NCBI RefSeq assembly: GCF_027942865.1
Contig: NC_134509.1
Span: 24,920,697 to 24,984,696 of the forward strand
Direction: 5' to 3'
Length of the DNA stretch: 64,000 nucleotides
Source: Odontesthes bonariensis
Lineage: Eukaryota > Chordata > Actinopteri > Atheriniformes > Atherinopsidae
A program made the translations under genes and the position numbers. Each line of letters starts with the position of its first letter. The stretch's first letter is position 1. A model generated the notes under the pieces. It was not told the origin of the DNA and ran no database searches. It was given only the letters and a program-made list of their open reading frames with translations. Shown one piece after another: positions 23,398 to 33,044 of the stretch.

Positions 23398-26300
23398 AGT
23401 TACATACTTTAGTCAATGTCTACATGCTTATGTCCATGAATGAATGTATCATTGCTGTTGCTCTCATACTTCTTCTGTGTTCAGCCCATTGGGTTTACAA
23501 GTAATGAAATATGCCATAATGAATAAAATTGCTATTGCCTTTTCCATTTAAAACACTTTTGGGGTAAGCAAGTACGACGAAGGACTGAAAAGAGCTAATA
23601 AAGAAATTCTTGTAATGCAATCAAACTCCAGACTAAACAGAAATTTAACAGCTGCTTAGTTTGTCTTTCAGCTGGGTAAATAGTTGTAAAACAGGATTTC
23701 TTAGTATATCTTGATCTAAATTGAATGATATTATGTTTGACATATGGCTCAGAAAAGTTATGCTTCAACTCCGGCTTCCTCTCAACGTCCCAAAACATGC
23801 ATGTTAGGTTAATTGGTGTCTCTAAATGATCCCCAGGATGAGACTGTGAGCGTGCATGGTTGTTTGTCTCGTCAGTCTCTGTGCGGCCCTGTGGTGGACT
23901 GGTGATCTGTCCAGGGTGTACCATGCTTCTTGACCAAAGACAGCTGGGATAGGCTTCAGCCCTTTCAAGATCCTGACTTGGATTAAGAGGGTATAGAAAA
24001 TGGTTGTTTGGTTGGTTAGTTATGTGTCAGTCCATGTCAGAACTCACATGCTGGGTGCTCTCCAAACAGATATTGATATTCAGGATCATACTCAGTCAAA
24101 ACAATGAAACTAATCTACTCAAGTAGCAAAGACAAGTGGTTCCAAGTATTTGAGTAAAGTTTGGCTAATGTTTTATCCATTTCATATGGTATGCAGTCTT
24201 GGGGCTACTCTATCTGATCTCTGCTTTGATTGGTTGTTTCCAGGTAATCCTCCTTCCAAACCCACTAAAAAGACTGTGAAGCAGCGCTTCCTCAAACTAC
24301 TTCCCTGCTGTCGCTCTGACTCCAGCTCTTCAGTAAGTCAAGGCAAGTGTCAGGACACACACTGTCACCACTCATGACACTTTAGGGCTGCTTCTCCTTT
24401 ATTTTTTCAGTTCTCTCCTCTCTGGATACAACAGTTCAAAGTGTATCTCAGGGGGAAACGTTTTCTTTTCTGTCCCACATCTTCCCCTGGTGATGTTGTC
24501 CCCTCTTCTATTTTTAAAGATGCTTTTGATGTGCTGGGCCCTTCCATACAGTTAGTTGTCTACTCCTGTTTGACATCTGGCGCTGTCCCTGCCTGCTTTA
24601 AGCATGCAGTGGTCCAACCCCTGCTTAAAAAGCCCAACCTGGATGCAAATTCTTTAAATAATTACCGTCCCATCTCTAAACTTCCTTTCCTTTCCAAGGT
24701 ACTGGAGAAAGTAGTGCTGGCCCAGTTGCTTCCCTTCCTGACTGAGCATAACATCCTTGAGCCCTTCCAGTCAGGTTTTAGAACACTCCACAGTACTGAA
24801 TCGGCTCTGCTAAAAGTCACCAATGATCTGCTTCTCACTTTAGATTCAGGTCAAAATGCAATCCTGGTTCTTTTGGACCTCAGTGCAGCGTTTGATACTG
24901 TGGACCACAACACCCTCCTATCCCGTCTAGAGGACTGGGTAGGCATAAAGGGGACAGCATTACTCTGGTTCAGCTCCTACCTCAGACACAGAACCTTCTC
25001 TGTATCCCTTGGTTGCTCCTCTTCCTCCTCAGCTCCTGTTTCTTATGGGGTCCCGCAAGGCTCCATTTTGGGCCCTTTGCTGTTTTGTTTATACATGCTC
25101 CCCCTTGGCGACATCATCCGGCGTTATGACATCTCTTTTCACTTTTATGCCGATGACACCCAGCTATACCTGCCCCTAAAATCTGATAACTCCATTCAGC
25201 CTCTTCTGGATTGTCTCCAGGATATTAAGCGCTGGATGAGTAGTAACTTCCTTCAGCTAAATGATGGTAAGACAGAGGTCATCATTTTTGACCCTCCTAA
25301 AGCTAGGCCCCTGATCGAAGGACAATTAGCCCACCTCTCCCCTTTTGTCAAGCCACATGCCAAAAATCTAGGTGTCACCATTGACTCAGAGCTCTGTTTT
25401 AAAAGGCAGATTAGCTCTGTTATCAAGAGTAGCTTCCATCAGCTGAGAATTATTTCCCATCTCAAACCCTACCTGTCTCCCAAGGACTTAGAAACAGTAA
25501 TTCATGCATTTGTTACATCCCGGTTAGATTATTGCAACTCCCTCTATCTTGGTCTCCCCCAGTCCCAACTTTCTCGTCTGCAATTGGTACAGAATGCAGC
25601 TGCAAGGCTGCTAACTGGCACCAAAAAATATCAACACATCACCCCTGTACTGGCCTCCTTACACTGGCTCCCCATTAGCTTTAGGATCCACTTTAAAGTC
25701 CTGCTGATTGTATATAAGGCACTGCATGGGTTGGCTCCCTCATATATCTCAGACCTCCTCCATCCCCTCTCAGCATCCAGGTCCCTTAGATCTGCCGACA
25801 AGGGTCTTCTCTCTGTGGCCCGCACCCGCCTCAAGCAAAAAGGCGATAGAGCTTTTGCAGTAGCAGACCCACGTCTGTGGAATTGTCTTCCCCAGATGTT
25901 AGACTGTCTCCCCCTGTGACCACCTTTAAATCAAGGCTCAAGACCCACCTATACTCCCTGGCTTTCCCTGCTTCCTAGCTTTCCATCTCTCTCCTCTCTT
26001 TATATTCAAGTGTCTTCTGTTCTGTTGCTATTTATTTGTTAGTGCTGTCTATTTGTCAATTGTATTTCTGTATTTGTCTTTCTTACTCTCTTTGTGTTTG
26101 CTTTCATATTTTGCTTGTTCTGATTTGCTTTTATTTTTCTATTTTTTTAGCCATATCATATGTACAGCACTTTGGTCAGTGGAAACTGTTTTAAACGTGC
26201 TCTATAAATAAAAATTACTTACTTACTTACTTACTGTCCATTCCTTTATGCAGGAAGTATAGCTGATGAGGGTGAACTGGCGACAGTGTGGTACAGACCT

Positions 26301-29300
26301 GAGGGACTCGACCGTCTCGTTCAGCAGACCAAATTCAGCAAGAAAGAGATGCAGGGCCTCTACCGGGGATTCAAAAACGTCAGTCAAAGAGTCCTGGGAA
26401 TTATTCTCGTGCTCTCACACACTGTAAACACGAATGCAATACTTTGAAACTGCAGACCTGTGCCTATGGCTCCCTGTTTATCATTTCTGCGTTATCTTCA
26501 CATCGTTTTGTTTTCTCCAGGAGTGTCCATGCGGCGCTGTGAATGAGGAGACTTTTAAAGGCATCTACTCCCAGTTCTTCCCACACGGAGGTCAGTCACA
26601 TCACTTCCTTTTACTCTTGGATTTTTTTTCCTAGTGTTTTAGAAATATTAGTCCAAAACATTAGATCGTTTTTACTAAAAGGAACTCTGTGTGGGCTGCA
26701 CGGTGGTGTGGTGGTTAGCACCGTTGCCTCACAGCTTAGAGGGTTACAGGTTTGACTTCCAGCTGGGACCTTCCTCTGTGGACGTTCTCATGTTCTCTCT
26801 GGATACTCAGGCTTTCTCCCACAGCCTAAAAACATGCATGTTAGGTTAATTGGTGACTCTAAATGGTCCCTAGGAGTGAACGTGGATGGTTGTTTGTCTC
26901 TGTGTGGACTGGTGACCTGGCCAGGGTGTTCCTGCCTCTCACCCAATGACAGCTGGGATAGGCTCCAGCAACCCATGACCCTAAGTTGGATTAAGTGTGT
27001 ATAGAAAAAGAATGGATGGGACTCTGTGTTTTTATAGTATTTTAACAGTAAAGTTATTTTACTACTTTCAGTCAGTTTCATTTACTTTATTGATTTCAAC
27101 CACTCTCTCAAATTGAGTTTGTATTGTTCAATTGATCAGTTGAAATTTTATGTTGGTTCAACTCACGTTTTAATTGTGCCTTAAAAAAGAGATCAATGAA
27201 CAAGTTGGTTTATGATCCCTTTTTCCAGATTCAAGCATGTACGCACATTTCCTGTTTGAGGCCTTCGACACCCACAACCACGGATCGGTCAGCTTTGAAG
27301 TGAGACACAAACCTTTCTCTTCTTTTAACTCTTCATCATTTGGACCTTTCTTTAGAATGCCGAACATTATTACAGAGCTTTCTCCGGCAGATTCCTCTTC
27401 ATCTTCTATGATATTATCATAGTGTGCGCGCCTGTTCGTGTGCGTACCACATGATTGCCTCGGCTTGGAGTTATGTTGTATATTCCAATGTACAAAAGAC
27501 AGTTCCCTTTTAAGTTAAAGTAAGATTCCTGATCTCAGTGAAACCTCATTTTTCATCTCTCTGCTGTAGGACTTTGTTTTAAGTCTGTCCATCATCTTGA
27601 GAGGCTCCATCACTGACAAACTCAACTGGGCCTTTAATCTCTATGATCTCAACAAAGATGGCTGCATCACCAGAGAGGTACTTTAACCCCTCAGTATCTG
27701 TGTGAACTGACTTGTGTTATGTTTCCACCTCATGTTTGTGTCTTTCCTTCCCTTCTATTTGCCCAGGAGATGACAGATATAATGCAATCCATCTATGACA
27801 TGATGGGGAAGTATACCCACCCCAACATGAGGGATAGTGCTCCAAAGGAGCACGTTGATAGCTTCTTCCAGGTAAAATTCACAAATGATTAACCCAATAC
27901 CCTCCACATCAATTGTTTTCACATCAATTGTTTTGCCTATATCTTAACGACATCACTTTCAGATACTGTTCATCTGCTGTAGATAGTTTTTTTTTAGCTC
28001 TGCCACTACATCATCTGTCCTTCACGTGTCCAGTTTCCTAAATTTTTTAAGGACACACTGCACATGATGCTGAGCTCTGAGAAAGCTTGGCTCGTTGGAA
28101 GCTAGATATAAAGAAATTAGGGTTGATTCAAGACTTTTGCAGAGGACTTTACACCTAATGACGGACATTCACGTTTTGGAAGCAAATCATAAAGAAACTT
28201 ATTGTTCTCCCCTAAAGTACCTAATAAGTAAAAAATTTTTAGTCAGATCTACAATTCACTTGTTTATTCTGCTACAAGGAGGAGCAAGCAGGGTGAAACT
28301 ACACATTCCTGCTGCAAACTTCACCTATACGTATAAGTAACAGGGAAATAAATCAGTGTGTCAATGAAAAGGCAGGGAAGAAGGACACTGCCGGCTGTAA
28401 ACAAGAACATACAGAGTGCATGTTAATGAAACTGAAAATGCCCAGAACTTATTTTTCAAGCCTCTGGGATAAGAACACTGAATCCACACATACATTTCCC
28501 ACTCCAGCAGTTATCAACTCTCTAAAGACTCATCTGTGTTCCTGAATATAGTATATTTTGAAGTTTTGCCATAAAAGAAGACTCTGAAGGTCTTGACATG
28601 TTATTAGTGTGACACTGCACCTTCATTGTCATTCAATAAATGGGATCTTTGAATGTGCTAATCTGGCCCCACCAACATGTCACCCCTCTGCAGACCTGCA
28701 AAGTCTCCACCAGCTTCTGCTACAATCATATTGTAAAGAACAAACAGGGATAAAATATTGATCAGGGCTACCAACTCTCACTCAATCGGCTCAATACTGA
28801 TGGGCTTTTCACAGAAGAAGCAGCACCTGGTACTCATTTCATTGTTGGTAAAATGCCAGTATAACTGCTCCGGTCTGGACAGAAGTGGCTTCTCACGTGT
28901 CTCTCGAGGCGTGAAACCGAGGCAGAAGCCTCAGGTCAGCAGTAAACTGTGACAATTCCATTTATCGAGAGACTCGCCACTTCAGTGAAGTAACTTCAAC
29001 CAAGAGTTGAACGTTTGACATGCACGCTTGTTCTCCCTGAGTATCCTGGTTGGAACAGAGTCCGACTTTATTTAGTTTAGCGGAAAAATGAAACTTCCAA
29101 AGCCATGTCCTCTCTGGGACTTATGACAGGATACTATGAGGTCTCCAAATAAACTGAGTCCACTACTGTTGTAGTTCAATCTCTTTGGGTAAGCTACGAA
29201 GGCTTACAGAAACAGATTTAACACCATCACAGACATAAACAGGAAATGTCAGGCCTGCCATCTTTGGACTGATGACTGATTTTGCTCGTTTGTCTTGTAA

Positions 29301-29612
29301 CATAACAAAATACATCTTGTGAACATGTACACAAGGTTACAAAACTTGTTCAGTATCAGAGGTGGACTTTGAAACATTATGTGTTGATTTTGTTCCAGAA
29401 AATGGACAAGAACAATGATGGAGTGGTCACCATAGATGAGTTCTTGGAGACATGTCAGAGGGTAATCTGATGTTTAACCATCTCCGCTTTCAGTTCTGCA
29501 TCAAATTCACCTTCACATCTACTAAAATAACTTACATTTTTTACTCCTTTGCTCCTCCACTCAGGATGAGAATATCATGCAGTCCATGCACATGTTTGAT
29601 AATGTGATCTGA
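14473..29612 (+). CDS. kcnip2: KChIP2, Kv4 channel-interacting calcium-binding protein (nine exons)
   Basis: Joining 14473-14545, 24244-24342, 26254-26378, 26521-26590, 27229-27299, 27570-27677, 27767-27871, 29399-29461 and 29565-29612 gives 762 nt, 253 residues plus TGA. This is close to the roughly 252-residue mammalian KChIP2 isoform. The protein belongs to the recoverin/NCS family. It binds the Kv4 N-terminus and controls trafficking and inactivation of A-type current (known for the family). The KChIP2-type N-terminus reads [17 protein letters not shown], followed by [11 protein letters not shown], whose cysteines are the family's palmitoylation site. The core has a degenerate EF1, an altered EF2 loop, canonical EF3 ([12 protein letters not shown]) and EF4 ([12 protein letters not shown]), and ends DNVI. 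Core exon lengths of 125/70/71/108/105/63 are the usual KChIP ones. There is no in-frame upstream ATG. Paralogue choice (2 rather than 1, 3 or 4) rests on the N-terminus and on armh3 next door. Confidence 0.93.
16548..16690. mobile_element. Palindromic hAT-like MITE, copy 2 (kcnip2 intron 1)
   Basis: CTGTCCTGCAGGTTTTAGAT, then arm CCCCTGCTTCAACACACCTG (about 16571) and inverse arm GAATCAGGTGTGCTGAAGCA (about 16661). The arms can form a hairpin with a roughly 60-base loop. Confidence 0.7.
16700..16860. repeat. Unassigned interspersed repeat, copy A
   Basis: GGCGGCAGAAACTTCTGATG and the following 100 bases resemble 60558-60680, including the order CTTCTGATGAGGC, a TCAGGA-G-GG block and a GAGGGAGAA-like block. 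Family unknown. Confidence 0.5.
17020..17280 (+). pseudogene. Tc1-like transposase remnant
   Basis: The block ACATGGTGGTGGTAGCATCA then TGCTCAGGGGTTGTTTTGC is the usual Tc1 GGGSIM-GCF region. CCACCAGGATAATGACCCCA then AACACACATC is the degraded [10 protein letters not shown] catalytic segment. Frames are broken by stops and indels. It lies in kcnip2 intron 1. Confidence 0.75.
17290..21760. other. kcnip2 intron 1, unannotated part
   Basis: AT-rich non-coding sequence, about 4.5 kb. No exon with paired splice sites and family motifs seen. Open frames are short. Confidence 0.5.
21765..22265 (+). mobile_element. Probable 5' end of a DNA transposon, truncated
   Basis: A CpG-rich island in AT-rich intron. 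It begins AAAGGGGAAGTTCGTTTTTT, a start typical of fish cut-and-paste elements. It contains a short TGAA repeat and then ATG at 22192 opening [18 protein letters not shown], which is acidic and looks like the first residues of a transposase exon. The frame then runs out. No matching right terminus is seen, so superfamily and borders are uncertain. Confidence 0.45.
22266..23330. other. kcnip2 intron 1, unannotated part with microsatellites
   Basis: A CA run near 22731-22743 and a (TTA)n run near 22843-22876. No gene seen. Confidence 0.5.
23334..23395. repeat. (TG)31 microsatellite
   Basis: About 62 bases of uninterrupted TG in kcnip2 intron 1. Confidence 0.95.
23765..24012 (+). mobile_element. 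SINE-like repeat (ATGG-tailed family), 5'-truncated copy
   Basis: AACTCCGGCTTCCTCTCAAC, CATGCATGTTAGGTTAATTG, CAGCTGGGATAGGCTTCAGC and GTATAGAAAATGG in order, colinear with the copy at 26692-27020. It ends about 230 bases before kcnip2 exon 2. Confidence 0.75.
24244..24342 (+). CDS. kcnip2: kcnip2 coding exon 2 with a GC donor
   Basis: Acceptor TTGTTTCCAG ends at 24243. Phase 1 in completes a Gly codon. Encodes [20 protein letters not shown] then CC and a serine run. To keep frame with exon 3 the exon must end in phase 1 at 24342. The intron then begins GCAAGT, the standard GC-type donor context (AAG/GCAAGT). A GTAAGT ten bases upstream (24333) would be phase 0 and lead to a stop in exon 3. 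Confidence 0.8.
24441..26235 (+). mobile_element. L2-like LINE, young 5'-truncated copy filling kcnip2 intron 2
   Basis: An open frame of 492 codons (24441-25919) covers most of the reverse transcriptase. It includes [51 protein letters not shown], the catalytic FYADDTQLY, and the L2 C-terminal stretch ([47 protein letters not shown]). The remaining residues are read only after a single-base frameshift near 25900. A short 3' UTR ends TATAAATAAAAATTACTTAC with five CTTA-type units (26216-26235). The endonuclease half is absent, as usual after 5' truncation. The nearly intact frame points to a recent insertion. Confidence 0.93.
26254..26378 (+). CDS. kcnip2: kcnip2 coding exon 3 (125 bp)
   Basis: Acceptor TTTATGCAG, donor GTCAGT. 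Encodes [20 protein letters not shown] and ends YRGFKN, the start of the conserved core and EF1 region. The acceptor lies only about 18 bases after the tail of an L2 LINE. Confidence 0.93.
26521..26590 (+). CDS. kcnip2: kcnip2 coding exon 4 (70 bp)
   Basis: Acceptor TTTTCTCCAG, donor GTCAGT. Encodes [20 protein letters not shown], the degenerate EF1 with the Cys-Pro motif of the NCS family that prevents calcium binding. Confidence 0.95.
26692..27020 (+). mobile_element. SINE-like repeat (ATGG-tailed family), best copy
   Basis: The head GGTGGTGTGGTGGTTAGCAC followed by GGGTTACAGGTTTGACTTC resembles tRNA box A and box B. The body (CATGCATGTTAGGTTAATTG, CAATGACAGCTGGGATAGGC) and tail (GTATAGAAAAAGAATGGATG) are shared with the three other copies. 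It lies in kcnip2 intron 4. The tRNA origin is inferred from the two box-like blocks. Confidence 0.75.
27229..27299 (+). CDS. kcnip2: kcnip2 coding exon 5 (71 bp)
   Basis: Acceptor TTTTTCCAG, donor GTGAGA. Encodes [20 protein letters not shown] and the rest of the EF2 loop. Two metal-ligand positions in that loop carry histidine. Confidence 0.95.
27570..27677 (+). CDS. kcnip2: kcnip2 coding exon 6 (108 bp)
   Basis: Acceptor CTGCTGTAG, donor GTACTT. Encodes [20 protein letters not shown] then [16 protein letters not shown], with a canonical EF3 loop. Confidence 0.95.
27767..27871 (+). CDS. kcnip2: kcnip2 coding exon 7 (105 bp)
   Basis: Acceptor TTTGCCCAG, donor GTAAAA. Encodes the EF3-EF4 linker, [19 protein letters not shown] through HVDSFFQ. 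Confidence 0.95.
27872..29398. other. kcnip2 intron 7, unannotated
   Basis: 1.5 kb of non-coding sequence. No repeat family or RNA gene recognised. Confidence 0.5.
29399..29461 (+). CDS. kcnip2: kcnip2 coding exon 8 (63 bp)
   Basis: Acceptor TTGTTCCAG, donor GTAATC. Encodes [20 protein letters not shown] plus R, a canonical EF4 loop. Confidence 0.95.
29565..29612 (+). CDS. kcnip2: kcnip2 last coding exon
   Basis: Acceptor CCACTCAG. Encodes [15 protein letters not shown] and TGA (29610-29612), the family's C-terminus. Confidence 0.95.
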   Translation, partial: DENIMQSMHMFDNVI

Positions 29613-30270
29613 GCTCTGGCAGACAGAAGATCAGAGGTATCGCACCTGACTGACGCTCTGCTGCAGTAGCAGAAGAAGATGGTCTGAGCCTGAACAGGTG
29701 CAAAGGTTCCCACGATGATGATCTGAGAATATGTACCCTAAAGCCACCTTTTCTACGAATGTACTGAAAAGAATGAGCAGATAGAGTGAGATGTGTTCTG
29801 GTGTCAGTAACAGGCACTGATGGAGAGATGCCCGAAGAAAACAGCAGATTAAAAAAAAAAAAAAGCTACTGCAGTTTTGCCATGCTCACTCATTCAATGA
29901 ATGTCTATTACCATTTATTTCTCTTTGCACAAATTATACACTTGAGAGAGACTGAACGTACAGACACATGGAACAAATTAAATAATGTGTAGCAGTGACA
30001 CGCTTTCTTTACTCACACTTATCCAATGATAAGAGATGGCTCTAAGTTTAAAATGAAGCAATATTCTTACAGGAACATGTCTTTCTCCGTCCTCTGTGTC
30101 CTTATGAAGCCCACCACTCACATTTATTTAATACTGTATATTGCATCTGCATGGTGTATCTGTTTTGACTTGCAACTGAAATGTTTAAAGAAAGTGTCCA
30201 TATATTTTCTAAATGGAAACAGAAACAGAGACGGTGAGGAAATTCAATAAAACCACAGAGATGCTATGTA
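29613..30270 (+). other. kcnip2: kcnip2 3' untranslated region
   Basis: About 650 bases after the stop, with AATAAA at 30246-30251 in an AT-rich context. No further exon seen. Confidence 0.6.
30246..30251 (+). terminator. kcnip2: Candidate polyadenylation signal of kcnip2
   Basis: First AATAAA downstream of the stop codon, in TTCAATAAAACCACAG. Confidence 0.6.
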
Positions 30271-30960
30271 AAAGCACAAGTTTCATTATTGACCTGCTTC
30301 AACGTGTCTGGGTTGAGCTGAAAGAGAATTTCTACTTTAACTTCTCTGGATAGTGTGTCATTATAGATTGAATTTGTTTACCGAGAGTGACTCTAACCTG
30401 TATTGCACTTGATCAGTATTCAGAGAATTTTATTCCAAAGGCAGCACAGAGGTGACCTGTAGATGGACCCATCCTCACCTGGTCCTTCTGCTCCTGTGTT
30501 ATCACTTCAACACAGTCTTGTTTGTGGCAAGTGATGAGCTTTATGCGGTCTAATATACTCACCCTGACGAAATTCACAAAATGCTGCATACTTGTATCAA
30601 TTTCAGCTTTAATGCATCTCAACTAAGTTCAGCAAGCTTTCAATTTGATGTCAATTTTACCTGTGTTCCAACAATTTCACAAGCACTTACACAGTTCATG
30701 TCCCCATGAAATCAAACTAGATCTCCAAATGTTTTCACAGGATCAATTTAGCTTTATACATCACCTGCACACCAACATTAATGTCTATTAACAAGAAAAA
30801 TGTAGTGTTTAGGTGTTCCTACATTGTAATCTAGAGTTTAGAATATCCTGGAAAATGGTTTAAAAATGTTTGGAAGCTTTTAACGACCTCAACGACTTCC
30901 GCCAAGATGATGGACAAGCCCTCCCCCAAGTTCTCAGCCTCCTCAATGGAGGACATGCTA
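30271..30960. other. Intergenic region between kcnip2 and jup, unannotated
   Basis: No feature seen. Confidence 0.4.
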
Positions 30961-30961
30961 G

Positions 30962-31174
30962 CAGGATCAGAATCAGAATCAGAATCGCTTTTATTGCCAG
31001 GTATGTGGACACACATGAGGAATTTGACTCCGGTTACACCTCGCTCTCTTAGTGCAACAAATACAAAAATAGACATAGAACAAGGCTAAAGTAGAAACAA
31101 AAGTAGAATAAAAGGTAGAATAAAAAACTATGTATATGTAAGAAAAAAATAAAGATAAAATGGGTAAAAAAAAA

Positions 31175-31215
<41 letters not shown>

Positions 31216-31400
31216 AGTATTGAGTGAGTATAAACAGTGATATATTTCTATGTGGTGCAAATTGGTGCATGGATGAATAGTAAATATAAATACAAATACA
31301 GAGTTCACAGTATGTTAGGATGGATTATTCAGTAGATGTACAGATGTACAGATATACTGAAGTCTGGTTTTAGCTGTTTAACACAGAGACAGCCTGAGGG
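30962..31400. repeat. Interspersed fish repeat with (TA)n insertion
   Basis: CAGAATCAGAATCGCTTTTA then TTGCCAGGTATGTGGACACA and GAGGAATTTGACTCCGGTTA, ending near CCTGAGGGAAGAAGCG. A (TA)n run sits at about 31177-31208. Related in style to 2735-3030. Superfamily unknown. Confidence 0.5.
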
Positions 31401-32168
31401 AAGAAGCGAAGAAGCGAAGATTGAGGAGACCCTCAAAGTGCTCCTTCCATATATCCTCAGTTCGGGTCAGCAGTTCTCCACCCAGGTCAATCACAAACCT
31501 GGGAAGATTCCTGCTTTCCCTTTCTGAGTCGGTGAATGGTTTACCAGAACATCCTTGAGGCCAACCGAAAGTCTTTCTCCATAGTCTCTCCGAATTCCTC
31601 CCACACCCGAGTTTTAGCTTCAGCACCAGCAATGCTGCAGCCCTTTTAGCCACTCGGTACCTGTCAGCTTCAGGTGATCCCTGGGACATCAAAGCCTGAA
31701 ACGCCTCCTTCAGCTTGACGCGTTCTGGTCTGATGACACCACTACAAAGTCGATCATCGACCTTTGGCCTTATGTCCGAACACGATGTTTGTGATGGACC
31801 ATCCATGGCTGGCTAGCACAGTCAAAAACATGTCACCACTCAGATTCAGATCAGGGGAGGTCGTTCCTCTCAATCACGCCTCTCCAGGTCACACCATCAT
31901 TGCCAACGTGGGCATTGAAGTCCCCCAGAAGAACCATAGAATCCCCAGGTGACACCCATCCAGGACGCCACTCTGAGACTCCAAGAAGGCTGTGTACAGT
32001 CAGAACCTTCCCTTTCACCGAGGAGAACTCCAACAAGGAGGCACCCAGCCTGGGGCTTGCAAGAATCCCCACGCCCACCAACGCCTCTCTCCTTGGGCAA
32101 CTCCAGAGCATGACAGAGTCCAGCTCCTCTCCAGGATATATTTTTAGCCTATATTGCACTAGATTCAC
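31400..32168 (-). mobile_element. LINE fragment: endonuclease and linker region (I/Nimb-like group)
   Basis: On the minus strand, 32168-31851 carries the end of the AP endonuclease domain with [20 protein letters not shown] (the GDFNAH motif). From 31806 to about 31400, in another frame, a linker ends LLTRTEDIWKEHFEGLLN, just before the RT. Sequence between the two is missing and there is at least one frameshift. It is the same kind of element as the 3' fragment at 12848-13565, but a different part of it. Confidence 0.75.
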
Positions 32169-32504
32169 CTAGAATGTTTATGCGTGTACATTTTGAAAGT
32201 GACTTCAAAACATCCCTTTTAATAATCTGATCTGCTACAGACAAACATACCTTCGGTGTGTGTGTGTGTATCTATATATATATATAGTCCAGTGAAAAAT
32301 AAAGTACATTCTCCTTCACTTCTTAGAATTAAGTAAATGCAACCTAAGATGAACAACAACACATAACACACACAAGCCATAATGCAGAAGCAGTGTGTGG
32401 AAAAACTAAGTACAGCTTTGCTTTCTTTATAAGAATTAAGAGGCTAAGTAGCAGTGCTGCTAACCACATACTGAATATTTGATTATCAGCAAGTGTAAGA
32501 ACCT

Positions 32505-32780
32505 GCTGGTTTGGAGCATTCAGTTGTGTGTTTACACAATTCCAAAGAGGAAAGGCATCTGCAACGATCATTTCCAAACTATTTGGAGTCCATCATTCTA
32601 GAGAGAGAAAGCTGTCAATCTTCCCAGGAGTGGATGTCCCAGCAAGATCAACCCAAGACCAAAATTATTGGACTACAGGACCTGGACACCTTGCAGTCCA
32701 CCATAACCTCCTCTGTATACCAAAGTATTCTCATGCGAGGCCATCAGTCAAACTTCTGCATTTTTATTCATGAAGCTGTG
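32505..32780 (+). pseudogene. Possible Tc1-like transposase helix-turn-helix remnant
   Basis: A degraded reading resembles the second DNA-binding motif of Tc1 transposases, ISKLFGVHHS and later a SGVDVP/PARSTQDQ-like block, with frame breaks. Weak. Confidence 0.3.
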
Positions 32781-33044
32781 TAATAGGTTGCATTTCCCTC
32801 ATTTTAATACGTCGTGTAAACCAGACATTTAGAAAGTAAGCTGCAATAATTTAGATTTTAAAAAGAGAGCGTGCACTCTTCTCTCTTGAAGGTAGAGGAA
32901 TAGGAAAAAGAAAGAAATGCAGGACATTTTCTTCAGCACGATGCTCCCGAATCATACCAATAAGCCTTACATACATAGCATTTGTTGCGAATGAACGTAA
33001 AGCTGTAATCCATAACCAAACAAACCCAGACACCCTTATGTGTT

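Noticed and set aside
24333..24338. GTAAGT as the real exon 2 donor of kcnip2
   Set aside because: Gives phase 0 and an immediate stop (GAA GTA TAG) in exon 3; the GC donor restores the family sequence.
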